NCBI RefSeq assembly: GCF_000177335.1
Contig: NZ_ADFP01000009.1
Location: 1 to 39,826, forward strand
Reading direction: 5' to 3'
From: Pyramidobacter piscolens W5455
GTDB lineage: Bacteria > Synergistota > Synergistia > Synergistales > Dethiosulfovibrionaceae
Length of the DNA stretch: 39,826 nt
Shown here: piece by piece, positions 24,656 through 33,486 of the stretch
Layout: every line of letters starts with the position of its first letter
Position numbering within the stretch: the stretch's first letter is position 1
The notes under the pieces: generated by a model
What the model was told of the DNA's origin: nothing
The model's database searches: none
Seen by the model: only the letters and a program-made list of their open reading frames with translations
Program-made: the position numbers and the translations under genes

Positions 24656-25948
24656 CTATTCAAAGCGGGCGAAAATTTCATCGACAAAACGGAAGTAATA
24701 CTCGTTCGTAAAAAGCTGCGCCAGTTCCGTTCGGTCAATTTTCCCCTTGATCAGTTCGTCGCCAGCCAATAGATCAAGGAAATGACCTTCGCCGTTCCAC
24801 GTTTTCATGGCGTTGCGCTGTACGGCCAGATATGCGTCTTCGCGGCGCATGTTGTATTTCTCCACCAGCTGAAGAAGGACTCTTTGACTGTACACGAGCC
24901 CGCCGGTCAGTTCGAGGTCCTCCTGCAGGCGCCGCGGCGACACGTCGAGACCGCGGACGACGCGCCCAAGAGTTTTCAGCATGTAATGGGCCAGATGAAA
25001 GGCGTCGGGCCAAATGAGCCGTTCGGTGCTGGAATGGCTGATGTCGCGTTCGTGCCAAAGGGCGACGTTTTCCTGCGCCACGACCGTAAAGGAGCGCAGC
25101 ATGCGCGCCATGCCGCAGATTTTCTCGCACTGGATGGGGTTGCGCTTGTGAGGCATCGCCGACGAACCTTTCTGTTTCTTGCCGAACGGTTCGAGCGCTT
25201 CGCGCACTTCGGTGCGCTGCAGGTGGCGGATTTCGGTGGCGATCCGTTCCATCGCGCCGCCAAGGCTGGCCAGGGCGAACATGACGACGGCGTGGCGGTC
25301 TCTCTGGATGATCTGCGTCGAAACGAGATCCGGCTTCAGCCCCAGCTCGGCGCAGACGGAAGCTTCGATGTGAGGCGGGCAATGAGCGTACGTTCCGACG
25401 GCGCCGGAAATTTTTCCGCAGGAGATTTCCTCCCTGGCATTTTCCAAACGCTTATGATCGCGCAGCAGTTCCGAATACCAGTTCAGTATTTTCAAGCCGA
25501 AAGTGATCGGCTCGGCGTGAACGCCGTGGCTGCGCCCAACGGAAGGCGTGTGTTTATACTTTTTCGCCTGTTCGAGCACATCCTTCATAAACACGTCGAG
25601 CTCGCGGATCACGACGTCCAGCGACTGCCGCAGGCGAAGGGCGCTCGCCGTGTCTTCCACATCGCTGCTGGTCAGCCCGAGATGGATGTAACGACCTTCC
25701 GGCCCCACATGGTTGGCCATGTCCGTATCGAAAGCGATCATGTCGTGCTGGACTTCGGCCTCGATCTTCAGGATCTCGTCGGCGTCGAAGCCGCTGCGCT
25801 CGTCGATTTTTTTCATCGCTTCGGGGGGAATGACGCCGTCTTTCGCCCACGCGTGGCAAACGGCCAGTTCGACGACTTCCCAGCTTCGGTACTGGTTCTC
25901 GAGAGACCAGATTTCTTTCATTTCTTTCGTCTCATACCGTGGGATCAT
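24656..25948 (-). CDS. purB: Adenylosuccinate lyase
   Basis: Protein of 430 residues of the fumarase/aspartase superfamily, acting twice in purine synthesis (SAICAR and adenylosuccinate cleavage). Signature GSSAMPHKRNPI (flexible catalytic loop), SDVEDTASALRL, GRSHGVHAEPITFGLK and RDISHSSTERL. Length as in the short bacterial PurB group. ATG at 25948 with GGAGG nine bases upstream. Follows ftsY by 21 bases. Confidence 0.97.
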   Translation of the reverse strand: MIPRYETKEMKEIWSLENQYRSWEVVELAVCHAWAKDGVIPPEAMKKIDERSGFDADEILKIEAEVQHDMIAFDTDMANHVGPEGRYIHLGLTSSDVEDTASALRLRQSLDVVIRELDVFMKDVLEQAKKYKHTPSVGRSHGVHAEPITFGLKILNWYSELLRDHKRLENAREEISCGKISGAVGTYAHCPPHIEASVCAELGLKPDLVSTQIIQRDRHAVVMFALASLGGAMERIATEIRHLQRTEVREALEPFGKKQKGSSAMPHKRNPIQCEKICGMARMLRSFTVVAQENVALWHERDISHSSTERLIWPDAFHLAHYMLKTLGRVVRGLDVSPRRLQEDLELTGGLVYSQRVLLQLVEKYNMRREDAYLAVQRNAMKTWNGEGHFLDLLAGDELIKGKIDRTELAQLFTNEYYFRFVDEIFARFE

Positions 25949-25969
25949 GCTATACGAGCCTCCAATGAG

Positions 25970-26899
25970 TTAATTTTCCGGCGCCGTTTCTCCGAAAAGA
26001 GCTTCCACGAATTCCTCGGCGTTGAAAAGTTTCAGGTCTTCAGGCGCTTCGCCAAGACCGATGTAACGAATGGGCAAACGCAGCTTGTCGGCGATCGGCA
26101 GGACGATCCCGCCTTTGGCCGTGTTGTCGTATTTGGCGAGGATGACCCCGGTCAGCGGCGCCACTTCGTTGAAGACTTCCGCCTGCCGGAAAGCGTTCTG
26201 GCCGATGACCGAGTCGAGCACGAGAACGCTTTCCATGCGTTCTTTTCCGACTTCACGTTCGATCACCCGATAGATTTTTCCCAGTTCTTCCATGAGATTG
26301 TGCTTGGACTGGAGCCTTCCCGCGGTATCCACGATCAGAACGTCCGCGCCGGAGGAACGGGCCGCCGAGAGCGCGTCGAACACGACCGCGGCCGAATCGC
26401 CGCCCTGCTTCTGCGCGATCACGCGGATCCCGCTTTTTTCGCCCCAGACCTGCAGCTGTTCTATCGCCGCGGCCCGAAAGGTGTCCGCGGCGGCGACGAT
26501 GACTTTTTTGCCCGACTTTTTGTAAAGCCAGGCCAGCTTTCCCGTCGTGGTCGTTTTCCCACTGCCGTTCACGCCGACCATCAAAATCGCCGCGAGGCCG
26601 TTTTCGCCGCTCAGCAACGGCGCGCCCATGCGCGGGACCCCGCCGAGTCGTTTTACCAGTTCGCTTTTGAAATGCCGGAGCAGTTCTTTCCCGTCGCAGC
26701 GGCGTTGTGCATGATACGCTCTCATTTCGCCCAAAAGAGCTTCCGCCGTTTCCAACCCCACGTCGCCTGCGATCAGCACATCTTCAAGATCCAGCCAAAA
26801 GTCTTCGTCGATCGTGCCGCCGAAGAGCCGCGTTATATTGGCGCTCCAACGGTGACGAACGCCGTCGAGTTTCTCTTTCAACTTGCCGAAAAAGGACAT
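25970..26899 (-). CDS. ftsY: Signal recognition particle receptor FtsY
   Basis: SRP GTPase of 309 residues at the inner membrane. NG domain only, with a short N-terminal basic helix and none of the long acidic A domain of E. coli. Motifs: GVNGSGKTTTTGKLAW, DTFRAAAIEQLQVW, DTAGRLQSKHNLMEELGK, and TGVILAKYDNTAKGG (TKxDGTAKGG variant: the usual T-K-L-D is A-K-Y-D, and the next G is N) near the end. ATG at 26899 lies three bases after the ricT stop, its SD inside ricT. Confidence 0.95.
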   Translation of the reverse strand: MSFFGKLKEKLDGVRHRWSANITRLFGGTIDEDFWLDLEDVLIAGDVGLETAEALLGEMRAYHAQRRCDGKELLRHFKSELVKRLGGVPRMGAPLLSGENGLAAILMVGVNGSGKTTTTGKLAWLYKKSGKKVIVAAADTFRAAAIEQLQVWGEKSGIRVIAQKQGGDSAAVVFDALSAARSSGADVLIVDTAGRLQSKHNLMEELGKIYRVIEREVGKERMESVLVLDSVIGQNAFRQAEVFNEVAPLTGVILAKYDNTAKGGIVLPIADKLRLPIRYIGLGEAPEDLKLFNAEEFVEALFGETAPEN

Positions 26900-26902
26900 G
26901 GG

Positions 26903-28372
26903 CTAGCGTTTCCCCTCCTCAGAAGAGTCTGTCCGCGAAGATGGTTCGGAGACAGGTCTTTTCCTGTTGCCGGGGCGATGGAATCCGCGACTCGAGGTCC
27001 GGCGCCCCCACGCTCCCGAACGGCTATGCTCCTCCGGAACCGCACCCCCCGTGCTCCCATAGGCCGGGGGCTGCGGAGCGTCAGTCCCCTGCTCGTCTCT
27101 GCGCTTCTGATTTTTTGAGCCGGTCGGTCTTGAGGGGAGTTTTGCCTTGCCCCCCTGGAGAATATTTTTCTGTCCCGCTTTCTTCTGCTCCAAAGCCGGT
27201 TCCTCTTTGTTCCCCGAATCTGCTTTGCCCTCTGTCGCCAAAACGCGGGTGTTCTTCCTGCGATGCCGGCGGCGCGCTTCTTCTGTATATTCCGCAGTGC
27301 CTTTCCCATTGCCCGCCGTTACGTCGGAAACGTTTACAACCGTCACCCGCGTTTCGTCGCGATCGTCTGATATTTTTTTTGTTCCGCTGTACTGAGGACA
27401 ACTCTCACATCCCGAACAGCCGCGCTCCTCACCGACGATCGGAGCGCCTCCCTCAAACGCCGTCAACGGCTGCCCTTTCTCGTCAAGGCCGTGCTCTTCG
27501 TTGTTCCACGTCTTGCCGGCGAGCAGCGTTTCCTTGAACTGCTGATACATCGTCACGGGGATGCTGATGTTTCCTTCCGGCCCGTGAACGCTACAGGTCC
27601 GCGTCGCCAGATCGACGCCCGTCAAGATCCACGTTCCCTGTTCCGTTTTGATCTTGGCACCGTGGGACGGCAGACTCTTCCACAATTCATGGTACGAGTT
27701 TTGTTCGAAGCTCATGCAGCACATAAGCCGCCCGCACAGTCCGGAGATTTTGGTCGGATTGAGAGCCAGATTCTGCTCCTTGACCATTTTAATGCCGATC
27801 GGCATAAAACGATGGAGCCAGTAACTGCAACAACAGACGCGGCCGCAGGCGCCGATCCCCTTGACCACCTTGGACTCGTCTCTGACGCCGATTTGCCGCA
27901 GCTCGATACGCGTACGGAATTCCCGGGCCAGGTCCCGGACGTAAGCGCGAAAATCGACGCGCTGCTCGGAAGTGAAATACAAAAACAATTTTTTACGATC
28001 GTTCATGTATTCCACGTCGACCAGTTTCATGTCAAGATTATGACGGCTCAAGACCTGTCTGGCGGCGACAAGAACGCGCTCTTCTTCGCCGCGGTTGTTC
28101 TTCTCTTTTTCCAGATCTTCCATCCCGGCCTTATGCAGGAAGGTTACGTTCTGAAGCCCGGAATCATTGCCCGACTGCCCCTCCTGCCGGTTGTCTATGG
28201 CTCGGTAAAGGGCTTCCTGGCGTTCCGTGATCTCTCCGGCGACGACGGCGATCTCCGTCCCTCGCGAACTTTCTACGAGCAGCTGTTCTCCTTTTTCAAA
28301 ACGAATGTTATTTTCGGCAACGATCAGCCCCAGGTAACGCGGTTTGCCGAAAATCGTCAAATACATGCTCAA
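26903..28372 (-). CDS. ricT: RicT/PSP1-domain protein with long charged C-terminal tail
   Basis: Protein of 489 residues, far longer than B. subtilis RicT/YaaT (about 275). The PSP1 core covers about 1-285 with the conserved cysteines C176, C180-182 (GACGRVCCCSYWLHRF) and C213, C218-219 (GLCGRLMCC). In B. subtilis RicT forms an Fe-S complex with RicA/RicF affecting RNase Y. From about 335 the chain is low-complexity, rich in Arg, Lys, Glu, Ser and Gly, and likely disordered; between lies a further CSGCESC cluster (C319, 322, 325). The start is a TTG at 28372 with GAGAGGAG seven bases upstream; an ATG two codons later is an alternative. Lies inside the end of holB by 65 bases. Confidence 0.88.
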   Translation of the reverse strand: MSMYLTIFGKPRYLGLIVAENNIRFEKGEQLLVESSRGTEIAVVAGEITERQEALYRAIDNRQEGQSGNDSGLQNVTFLHKAGMEDLEKEKNNRGEEERVLVAARQVLSRHNLDMKLVDVEYMNDRKKLFLYFTSEQRVDFRAYVRDLAREFRTRIELRQIGVRDESKVVKGIGACGRVCCCSYWLHRFMPIGIKMVKEQNLALNPTKISGLCGRLMCCMSFEQNSYHELWKSLPSHGAKIKTEQGTWILTGVDLATRTCSVHGPEGNISIPVTMYQQFKETLLAGKTWNNEEHGLDEKGQPLTAFEGGAPIVGEERGCSGCESCPQYSGTKKISDDRDETRVTVVNVSDVTAGNGKGTAEYTEEARRRHRRKNTRVLATEGKADSGNKEEPALEQKKAGQKNILQGGKAKLPSRPTGSKNQKRRDEQGTDAPQPPAYGSTGGAVPEEHSRSGAWGRRTSSRGFHRPGNRKRPVSEPSSRTDSSEEGKR

Positions 28373-29111
28373 AGGGATACTCCTCTCTCAACAGAAGAAA
28401 CAAAAGATCTGTCCACATCGCCGCAGACAGGTGGGTGGCGAGCGCCGTCTCGGCAAGCTGGCGCAGCATGCCGGCGCGCTCCAGCTTGCCGTTTTTGCAG
28501 AGCCACGACGCATAGCCATGCGCCATGGCGTACCATTTCTGTACGTCGTTTTTCTCGTTTTCTTTCAACCAGCGCAGCCATTCGGACTGAGAAGCCGGAG
28601 GCGACAAAGGCGCGATTTTTTCTTCCACGGAGAATGATAACATCCACAGACGACTTCGCAAAGTGGAAAGAATGGTGCCGCGGTCCATCATATACAGAAG
28701 GTGCCCCTTGGGCGGCGGTTCTTCGGTAATCTTGAGCAGACTGTTCACCGCTCCCGGGCTCATCTTTTCGGGAGCGTAAAACACCAGAAGCCGCACCGGC
28801 GCGACGACGGGCGAAAGCGACAGGTCGGCGCTTTTCGCGCGGCATTCGTCGATGGGCGCGGGCGCGTCCGGCTCGCCGGCGACCAACAAATCGGGATGTT
28901 CCGCATCGACCCACGCCCGGCACGACGGACACTGGCCGCAGGCGGAACCCGACTCGCACAGGATGCGGCGAGCCAGCGAAAGCATGACCTCCCGCTGCCA
29001 GGGCAAACGGATCTCAATGCCGATCGAACCGGGAACCGAGCCCCGAGCGATAAATTTCAGCAACTCATGCCAATGAACGTCGTTCTGCCAAAAGATTTCG
29101 CTCTGACTCAT
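28308..29111 (-). CDS. holB: DNA polymerase III delta-prime subunit
   Basis: Clamp-loader subunit of 267 residues. It has the zinc-type CGQCPSC motif, HPDLL, FYAPEKMSPGAVNSLLKITEEPPPKGHLLYMM (NxLLKxxEEP, the delta-prime signature), then a short C-terminal collar. No P-loop, as expected of delta-prime. ATG at 29111 forms ATGA with the tmk stop; a TTG three codons upstream is too close to the purine-rich SD. tmk-holB-ricT is a common gene order in Firmicutes and Synergistota. Confidence 0.92.
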   Translation of the reverse strand: MSQSEIFWQNDVHWHELLKFIARGSVPGSIGIEIRLPWQREVMLSLARRILCESGSACGQCPSCRAWVDAEHPDLLVAGEPDAPAPIDECRAKSADLSLSPVVAPVRLLVFYAPEKMSPGAVNSLLKITEEPPPKGHLLYMMDRGTILSTLRSRLWMLSFSVEEKIAPLSPPASQSEWLRWLKENEKNDVQKWYAMAHGYASWLCKNGKLERAGMLRQLAETALATHLSAAMWTDLLFLLLREEYPFEHVFDDFRQTALPGADRCRK

Positions 29112-29713
29112 ATGACGCAACGCCTTTTCAATTCGGAGAAGATCGTCTCCTCGATCTCGTCCTCGCCTGCCCGGGCGTCGACTCTGAAAAATCTCGAGCC
29201 GTTCCTTTCGGCCAACTCTTTAAAACCACGGGCGACGGCCTCATGAAATTTCAAGTCTTCGCCTTCGATCCTATCGCTTCCGCCGCGGCCGGCCATCCTC
29301 TTCCTCGCTTCTTCCACCGGGAGATCAAGCCAGACCGTCAGGTCGGGCTCCGGAATCCCGCACCACTTTATCAGGCTCTCCAGAATGTCTTCTTTTAGTC
29401 CGCGTCCCCAGCACTGGTAGGCCCGGGTGGAGTCGTTATAGCGGTCACAGACGACAAATTCCCCTTGATCCAGAGCGGGTTGAATGACCTGCGCGACGTG
29501 TTCGCACCGGTCGGCCACAAAAAGCATGATCTCGGTCATCGGGTGCCGGAGCCGCCCGTTCAGCAGAAGAGCGCGCAGAATATCCCCGTGGGGCCAGTCT
29601 CCCGGTTCATGCGTCTCCGTCACTTTTTTGCCCTCGCGCCTCAAACGCGCCGCGAGGCGCCTGGCCTGTGTCGACTTGCCGGAGCCGTCGATCCCTTCTA
29701 TCGTGATAAACAT
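29108..29713 (-). CDS. tmk: Thymidylate kinase
   Basis: Protein of 201 residues phosphorylating dTMP. P-loop EGIDGSGKST at 6-15, DRYNDSTRAYQCWGRG (DRY motif), LDLPVEEARKRMAGRGGSDRIEGE lid. ATG at 29713 with GGAGTGAGG. First gene of the tmk-holB-ricT-ftsY-purB-glpX run. Confidence 0.97.
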   Translation of the reverse strand: MFITIEGIDGSGKSTQARRLAARLRREGKKVTETHEPGDWPHGDILRALLLNGRLRHPMTEIMLFVADRCEHVAQVIQPALDQGEFVVCDRYNDSTRAYQCWGRGLKEDILESLIKWCGIPEPDLTVWLDLPVEEARKRMAGRGGSDRIEGEDLKFHEAVARGFKELAERNGSRFFRVDARAGEDEIEETIFSELKRRCVI

Positions 29714-29825
29714 TTATGCCTCACTCCACCAGAATGAAATTTTTACTGGAATACGTGCGCTTCTAAAGTTATACTATAAGCTGCGAATATTTTACACGAA
29801 TCAATCCATTGGGAGGCGATCCACG
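29714..29825. promoter_or_regulatory. Divergent promoter region between tmk and the first M20 peptidase
   Basis: On the plus strand TATACT at 29770-29775 could serve as a -10, with no clear -35. On the minus strand TATAGT (about 29772-29777) with TTCGTG 16 bases upstream could serve tmk. The two -10 elements overlap, so the divergent promoters may compete. Confidence 0.4.
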
Positions 29826-31043
29826 GTGAACCAGCTCGTCAGAGAACTCGAAAAGAAATACCGCGAAAGCTGCATGACGTTTTACCGCCATCTCCACGCT
29901 CATCCGGAGCTCAGTTACCACGAAGAGAAAACCGCGGCTTTCGTGTACGACATTTTGAAGAGCCTGCCGCTGGACGAAATTCGTCCGAACGTCGGCGGTC
30001 ACGGCGTCGTCGCGCTTTTAAAGGGCGATCGTCCGGGGCCGTGCGTCGCGCTCCGCGCCGACATGGACGCGCTGAGCATCCAGGAGAACACGGGCTGTCC
30101 CTTCGCCTCGCAGATTCCCGGCGTGATGCACGCCTGCGGGCATGACGCCCACACGGCGATCCTGTTGGGGACCGTTCATGTGCTCTGCGAAATGAAGAAG
30201 CAGATCGCCGGTTCGCTGAAATTTATCTTCCAACCCTCGGAAGAGATGACGCCGACAGGCGGCGCGCCGGGGATGATCCGCGACGGCGTTCTTGAAAATC
30301 CCGATGTCGACGCGATCATCGGCCTTCACGTCTGGCCGACGCTGGCGACGGGGACGATCGGTTTGCAGGCCGGCGCGGTGTCCGCCTCTTCCGATCATCT
30401 TCGCGCCACGATCCATGGCGTCGCCAGTCACGGGTCGATGCCCGACCTGGGCGCCGACGCCATCGTGGCGGCCTCGGCCGTCGTCATGGCGCTTCAGCCT
30501 ATTATTTCACGAAACCTGTGTCCCCGCAATACCGCGGTCATCACCATCGGCACCATCAAAGGCGGCGACCGCTACAATATCGTCCCCGACCGCGTCGACC
30601 TCGACGGCACGGTGCGCAGTTTCGACGAGACGGATCATAAAAAGCTGCCGCAGTGGATTGAGCGGGCGATCTTCAACACGGCCGCCGCGTATGGCTGTAC
30701 GGCCGAAATCGATTATCAGACGGGATTTCCGGCGACGATGAACCACGAACGGCTCGTGAGCATCGGCCGGGAAGTGATCCGCGACGTGCTGGGCGAGAGC
30801 GGCGTGCTGCCCTATCTTCCCGTGCCGCCGACGGGCGAGGATTTTTCGTTTTATACGCTGAAAGTTCCGGCCGCTTTTGCCTGGCTCGGCTGCCGCCCTG
30901 ACGGCGTCGCGCCCGAAGACATGCCGGCGCTCCACAACGACCGTTTCCTTCCCGACCCCGCCTGTTTCCCCTATGGAATCCAGTACCTCGCTTCAATGGC
31001 GCTGAAACTTCTCGACTCCGACCTGAAAGGACTCAAAAAATGA
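29826..31043 (+). CDS. M20 family amidohydrolase
   Basis: Metallopeptidase of 405 residues, peptidase M20D/HipO-like: hydrolyses N-acyl amino acids or similar amides using two metal ions. Metal ligands sit in ALRADMDAL (D80) and MHACGHDAH (C104, H106, D107), SEE at 138-140, and HNDRF near the end, with the dimerisation domain between. GTG start at 29826, GGGAGG about nine bases upstream; an open extension upstream overlaps tmk and is not coding. The stop overlaps the next gene as ATGA, so the two are made together. Substrate unknown. Confidence 0.92.
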   Translation: MNQLVRELEKKYRESCMTFYRHLHAHPELSYHEEKTAAFVYDILKSLPLDEIRPNVGGHGVVALLKGDRPGPCVALRADMDALSIQENTGCPFASQIPGVMHACGHDAHTAILLGTVHVLCEMKKQIAGSLKFIFQPSEEMTPTGGAPGMIRDGVLENPDVDAIIGLHVWPTLATGTIGLQAGAVSASSDHLRATIHGVASHGSMPDLGADAIVAASAVVMALQPIISRNLCPRNTAVITIGTIKGGDRYNIVPDRVDLDGTVRSFDETDHKKLPQWIERAIFNTAAAYGCTAEIDYQTGFPATMNHERLVSIGREVIRDVLGESGVLPYLPVPPTGEDFSFYTLKVPAAFAWLGCRPDGVAPEDMPALHNDRFLPDPACFPYGIQYLASMALKLLDSDLKGLKK

Positions 31044-32326
31044 CGTGCACGCTAACCGAAAACGATCGCATTCAGAAAATGATCGAACGACGCCGCGATT
31101 TCCACCGCTATCCCGAGACTGGCTGGACGGAGTTCCGCACCACGGCCAAAGTCGCCCAGATCATGGACGGGCTTGGCTATGCGCTGCGCTTCGGCGGCGA
31201 TTTCGTCAGACCGGAGACGGTCATGGGACGGTCAATCGACGTCGAAGCGCAAATGCGGCGCGCCGTCGATCAGGGGGCCGACCCCGCATGGGTGAAAAAA
31301 ACGGGCGGCACCACCGGCCTCTGCGCCGAGCTGGACACGGGACGCGAAGGTCCCGTCGTCGCCATGCGCTTCGACATCGATTGCGTGGATACCGACGAAG
31401 CCGCGGACGAAGGGCACCTTCCCGCCAGGGAAGGATTCCGTTCCGTCAACAAGGGCTGGATGCACGCCTGCGGTCACGACGGGCACACCGCGATCGGCCT
31501 GGCGGTGGCCGAATACGTCTCCGAACACAAAGACTCCCTCAAAGGCAAGATCCGTTTTCTCTTTCAGCCGGCGGAAGAGGGCGTGCGCGGCGGCTACGCG
31601 ATGACGCAGGCCGGCCTGCTGGACGACGCGGACTGGTTCATCGCGCTCCACCTCGGCCTCGGCGTGCCGACAGGAACGGTCTACGGCGGCACCTATGGTT
31701 TCCTCTGCACTACGAAAATCGACGTCGATTTCACCGGCAAGGGCGCCCACGCCGGCGGCGAGCCCAATCAGGGGAAAAACGCGCTGCTGGCGGCCGCTTC
31801 GGCCGCGCTGAACCTCCACGCCATCGCCCCGCATCGCGACGGGCCGACGCGCATCAACGTCGGCGTGCTTCAGGCCGGCGAAGGACGCAACGTCGTGCCT
31901 CCCAAGGCGTCCATGAAGATCGAGACGCGAGGCGCGACCGACGACATTCTCAAATATGTGTACGAGCGCGCCGTTCAAGTCATTCAGGGGGCCGCCGCCA
32001 TGTACGACTGCACGGCGGAGATCTTCAAACGCGGCGAGGCGAACACCGCCGACAGCGATCGGGAGATCGTCGACATCATCTGCGACGCGGCCCGCGAGGT
32101 CAAGGGCGTCACGAAAGTCTTCCCCAAACAGCTGATGTCGGGAAGCGACGACGCCTGCTGGATGATGAAGCGCGTGCAGGATCGCAGCGGCAAAGCCACG
32201 TACGTCGGTTTGGGGGCGACCATCGCCGCGGGGCACCACAACGACCATTTCGACTTCGACGAGGCCTGCCTGCCCATCGGCTGCGACGTCCTCTGCGGCG
32301 CTATCAGGCGTCTCTCCGGAAAATAA
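31040..32326 (+). CDS. abgA: M20 amidohydrolase, AbgA-like
   Basis: Protein of 428 residues, strongly like AbgA, the subunit of p-aminobenzoyl-glutamate hydrolase. From memory it shares with AbgA the RRDFHRYPETGWTEFRT opening, the GWMHACGHDGHTAIGL metal site (C144, H146), QPAEEGVRGG, CTTKIDVDFTGKGAHAG, the SGSDDACWMMKRVQ segment and AAGHHNDHFDFDE end. In E. coli AbgA pairs with AbgB to release folate breakdown products. Here the partner gene is the M20 gene just upstream, with which it overlaps (ATGA), though no AbgT transporter lies nearby. Substrate is an inference. Confidence 0.88.
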   Translation: MTCTLTENDRIQKMIERRRDFHRYPETGWTEFRTTAKVAQIMDGLGYALRFGGDFVRPETVMGRSIDVEAQMRRAVDQGADPAWVKKTGGTTGLCAELDTGREGPVVAMRFDIDCVDTDEAADEGHLPAREGFRSVNKGWMHACGHDGHTAIGLAVAEYVSEHKDSLKGKIRFLFQPAEEGVRGGYAMTQAGLLDDADWFIALHLGLGVPTGTVYGGTYGFLCTTKIDVDFTGKGAHAGGEPNQGKNALLAAASAALNLHAIAPHRDGPTRINVGVLQAGEGRNVVPPKASMKIETRGATDDILKYVYERAVQVIQGAAAMYDCTAEIFKRGEANTADSDREIVDIICDAAREVKGVTKVFPKQLMSGSDDACWMMKRVQDRSGKATYVGLGATIAAGHHNDHFDFDEACLPIGCDVLCGAIRRLSGK

Positions 32327-32336
32327 AGAAACGACA

Positions 32337-32376
32337 GAAAGCGGGGAATCTGCTTCGCCGCAAATTCCCCGCTTTC
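32337..32376. terminator. Shared hairpin between convergent M20 and Nudix genes
   Basis: Thirteen-bp perfect stem (32337-32349 with 32364-32376) plus three inner pairs and a 6-base loop, in the 56-bp gap of two convergent genes. T tract on the minus side is moderate (TGTCGTTTCTTT); on the plus side absent. Likely a bidirectional terminator. Confidence 0.6.
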
Positions 32377-32382
32377 ATCATG

Positions 32383-32769
32383 CTATCGTCCCGCCGCCAG
32401 CCGACGAACGATCCCTTCGTCGGCCGGACAGAAGTCGAAATCCAACAGACGCGCCGGCGCGACCCATCGCATCTCCCGATGCACGTTCAGCGTCGCCGTT
32501 CCGCCCTGAATCCGGGCCTTGAAAAAATTGAAATGGATCGCCCCATCCGGATAAGCATAGCTCAGATCGGCATAAAGCCCCTCCAGCTTGAGGCAGACGC
32601 CCAGCTCTTCGCGGCATTCGCGGATCAGGCATTCTTCCATGGTTTCCCCGGGCTCGCGCTTGCCGCCCGGAAACTCCCAGCGATTGGCGCAGTTTCCGCC
32701 GCCTTGCCGCTGGCAGATCAAAATTTTCCCTTTATCGTCGCAGATGATGGCAGCCGCCACGTCGATCAT
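32383..32769 (-). CDS. MutT-like Nudix hydrolase
   Basis: Protein of 128 residues. The Nudix box GX5EX7REUXEEXGU is complete at G36-V58: GKREPGE, then RECREELGV, with E51, E54 and E55 for metal binding. Length and the WEFPGGKREPGE context match MutT/8-oxo-dGTP diphosphatase, which sanitises the nucleotide pool, but related Nudix enzymes share these features. ATG at 32769; SD only GGGGAA. Transcribed from an extended -10 at 32817, convergent with the AbgA gene. Confidence 0.92.
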   Translation of the reverse strand: MIDVAAAIICDDKGKILICQRQGGGNCANRWEFPGGKREPGETMEECLIRECREELGVCLKLEGLYADLSYAYPDGAIHFNFFKARIQGGTATLNVHREMRWVAPARLLDFDFCPADEGIVRRLAAGR

Positions 32770-32816
32770 GATATCATTCCCCGCTTTCTCACGATGGCTT
32801 TTCCGTCGTTATTTCC

Positions 32817-32825
32817 ATTGTACCA
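32817..32825 (-). promoter_or_regulatory. Extended -10 promoter of the Nudix gene
   Basis: TGGTACAAT on the minus strand, 48 bases upstream of the ATG, with a weak TTGTGC 16 bases before. Faces away from the ychJ promoter. Confidence 0.5.
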
Positions 32826-32903
32826 GTCCTCCCAGTTCGCACAAGGCCGTTCCGCCGCTTTGTGGCTGGTCGAGTTCGCCGTTCACGTCTTTCGTCGAAG
32901 AAG

Positions 32904-32912
32904 TGCTATAAT
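32904..32912 (+). promoter_or_regulatory. Extended -10 promoter of the YchJ gene
   Basis: TGCTATAAT on the plus strand, perfect -10 with TGn. Transcription would begin about 68 bases before the ATG at 32987. No strong -35 box. Confidence 0.65.
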
Positions 32913-32986
32913 GGGACAATGTTCAGCCGGAGCAGACTTTTGCCTCTTCCGGCCAATCTTCCGCATTTCCTGAAAGGAGCTCCATC

Positions 32987-33478
32987 ATGTCTCTTTGCCC
33001 TTGTGGTTCAAACCGTGAATTGGAAGAATGCTGCCGCCCCATTATCAAAGGCAGCCGCCGTGCCCGAACCGCCGTAGAATTGATGAAGGCCCGCTACGTG
33101 GCCTACACGACCGGCGACATCGACTTTATCATTTCCAGCCATGATCCGGAAACACGGGAGAACGTCAGCAAGGAAGCGACCGAAGAATGGTCCCGTTCGG
33201 CGCACTGGCTCGGCATCGAAATCCGCAGCACGGTCGGCGGCGGGCCGGACGATGACGAGGGCGTCGTCGAATTCGTGGCCAGCTTCGAACTTGAGGGCAA
33301 AAAAATCAACCACCACGAGAAGTCGTACTTCAAAAAAATCAACGGGAACTGGTTCTTCGTGGACGGTCAGGTCGTTCCCGAGACGTTCGTCCGTTCTGCC
33401 CCGAAAGTGGGACGAAACGATCCTTGCCCCTGCGGAAGCGGAAAGAAATACAAGTTCTGCTGCGGCAAAAACCGTTAG
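32987..33478 (+). CDS. YchJ/UPF0225 family protein with SEC-C motifs at both ends
   Basis: Protein of 163 residues: an N-terminal SEC-C motif ([13 protein letters not shown]), a central NTF2-like domain ([33 protein letters not shown]), and a C-terminal SEC-C motif ([18 protein letters not shown]), both with the CxCx8-9CC zinc pattern. Family role not well established. ATG at 32987 with AAAGGAG nine bases upstream. The next gene follows after eight bases. Confidence 0.92.
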   Translation: MSLCPCGSNRELEECCRPIIKGSRRARTAVELMKARYVAYTTGDIDFIISSHDPETRENVSKEATEEWSRSAHWLGIEIRSTVGGGPDDDEGVVEFVASFELEGKKINHHEKSYFKKINGNWFFVDGQVVPETFVRSAPKVGRNDPCPCGSGKKYKFCCGKNR

Positions 33479-33486
33479 GTCCCCTC

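Noticed and set aside
24782-27118. 778-codon plus-strand open frame opposite purB and ftsY
   Set aside because: It is the reverse-strand shadow of two unambiguous genes, with no SD and no recognisable domain.
26707-27537. 276-codon plus-strand frame opposite the tail of ricT
   Set aside because: Low-complexity shadow of the repetitive Arg/Ser-rich tail, with no SD.
31045-32973. 642-codon open frame overlapping the AbgA-like gene
   Set aside because: Frame-shifted shadow of a well-conserved peptidase; Arg-rich translation of no family.
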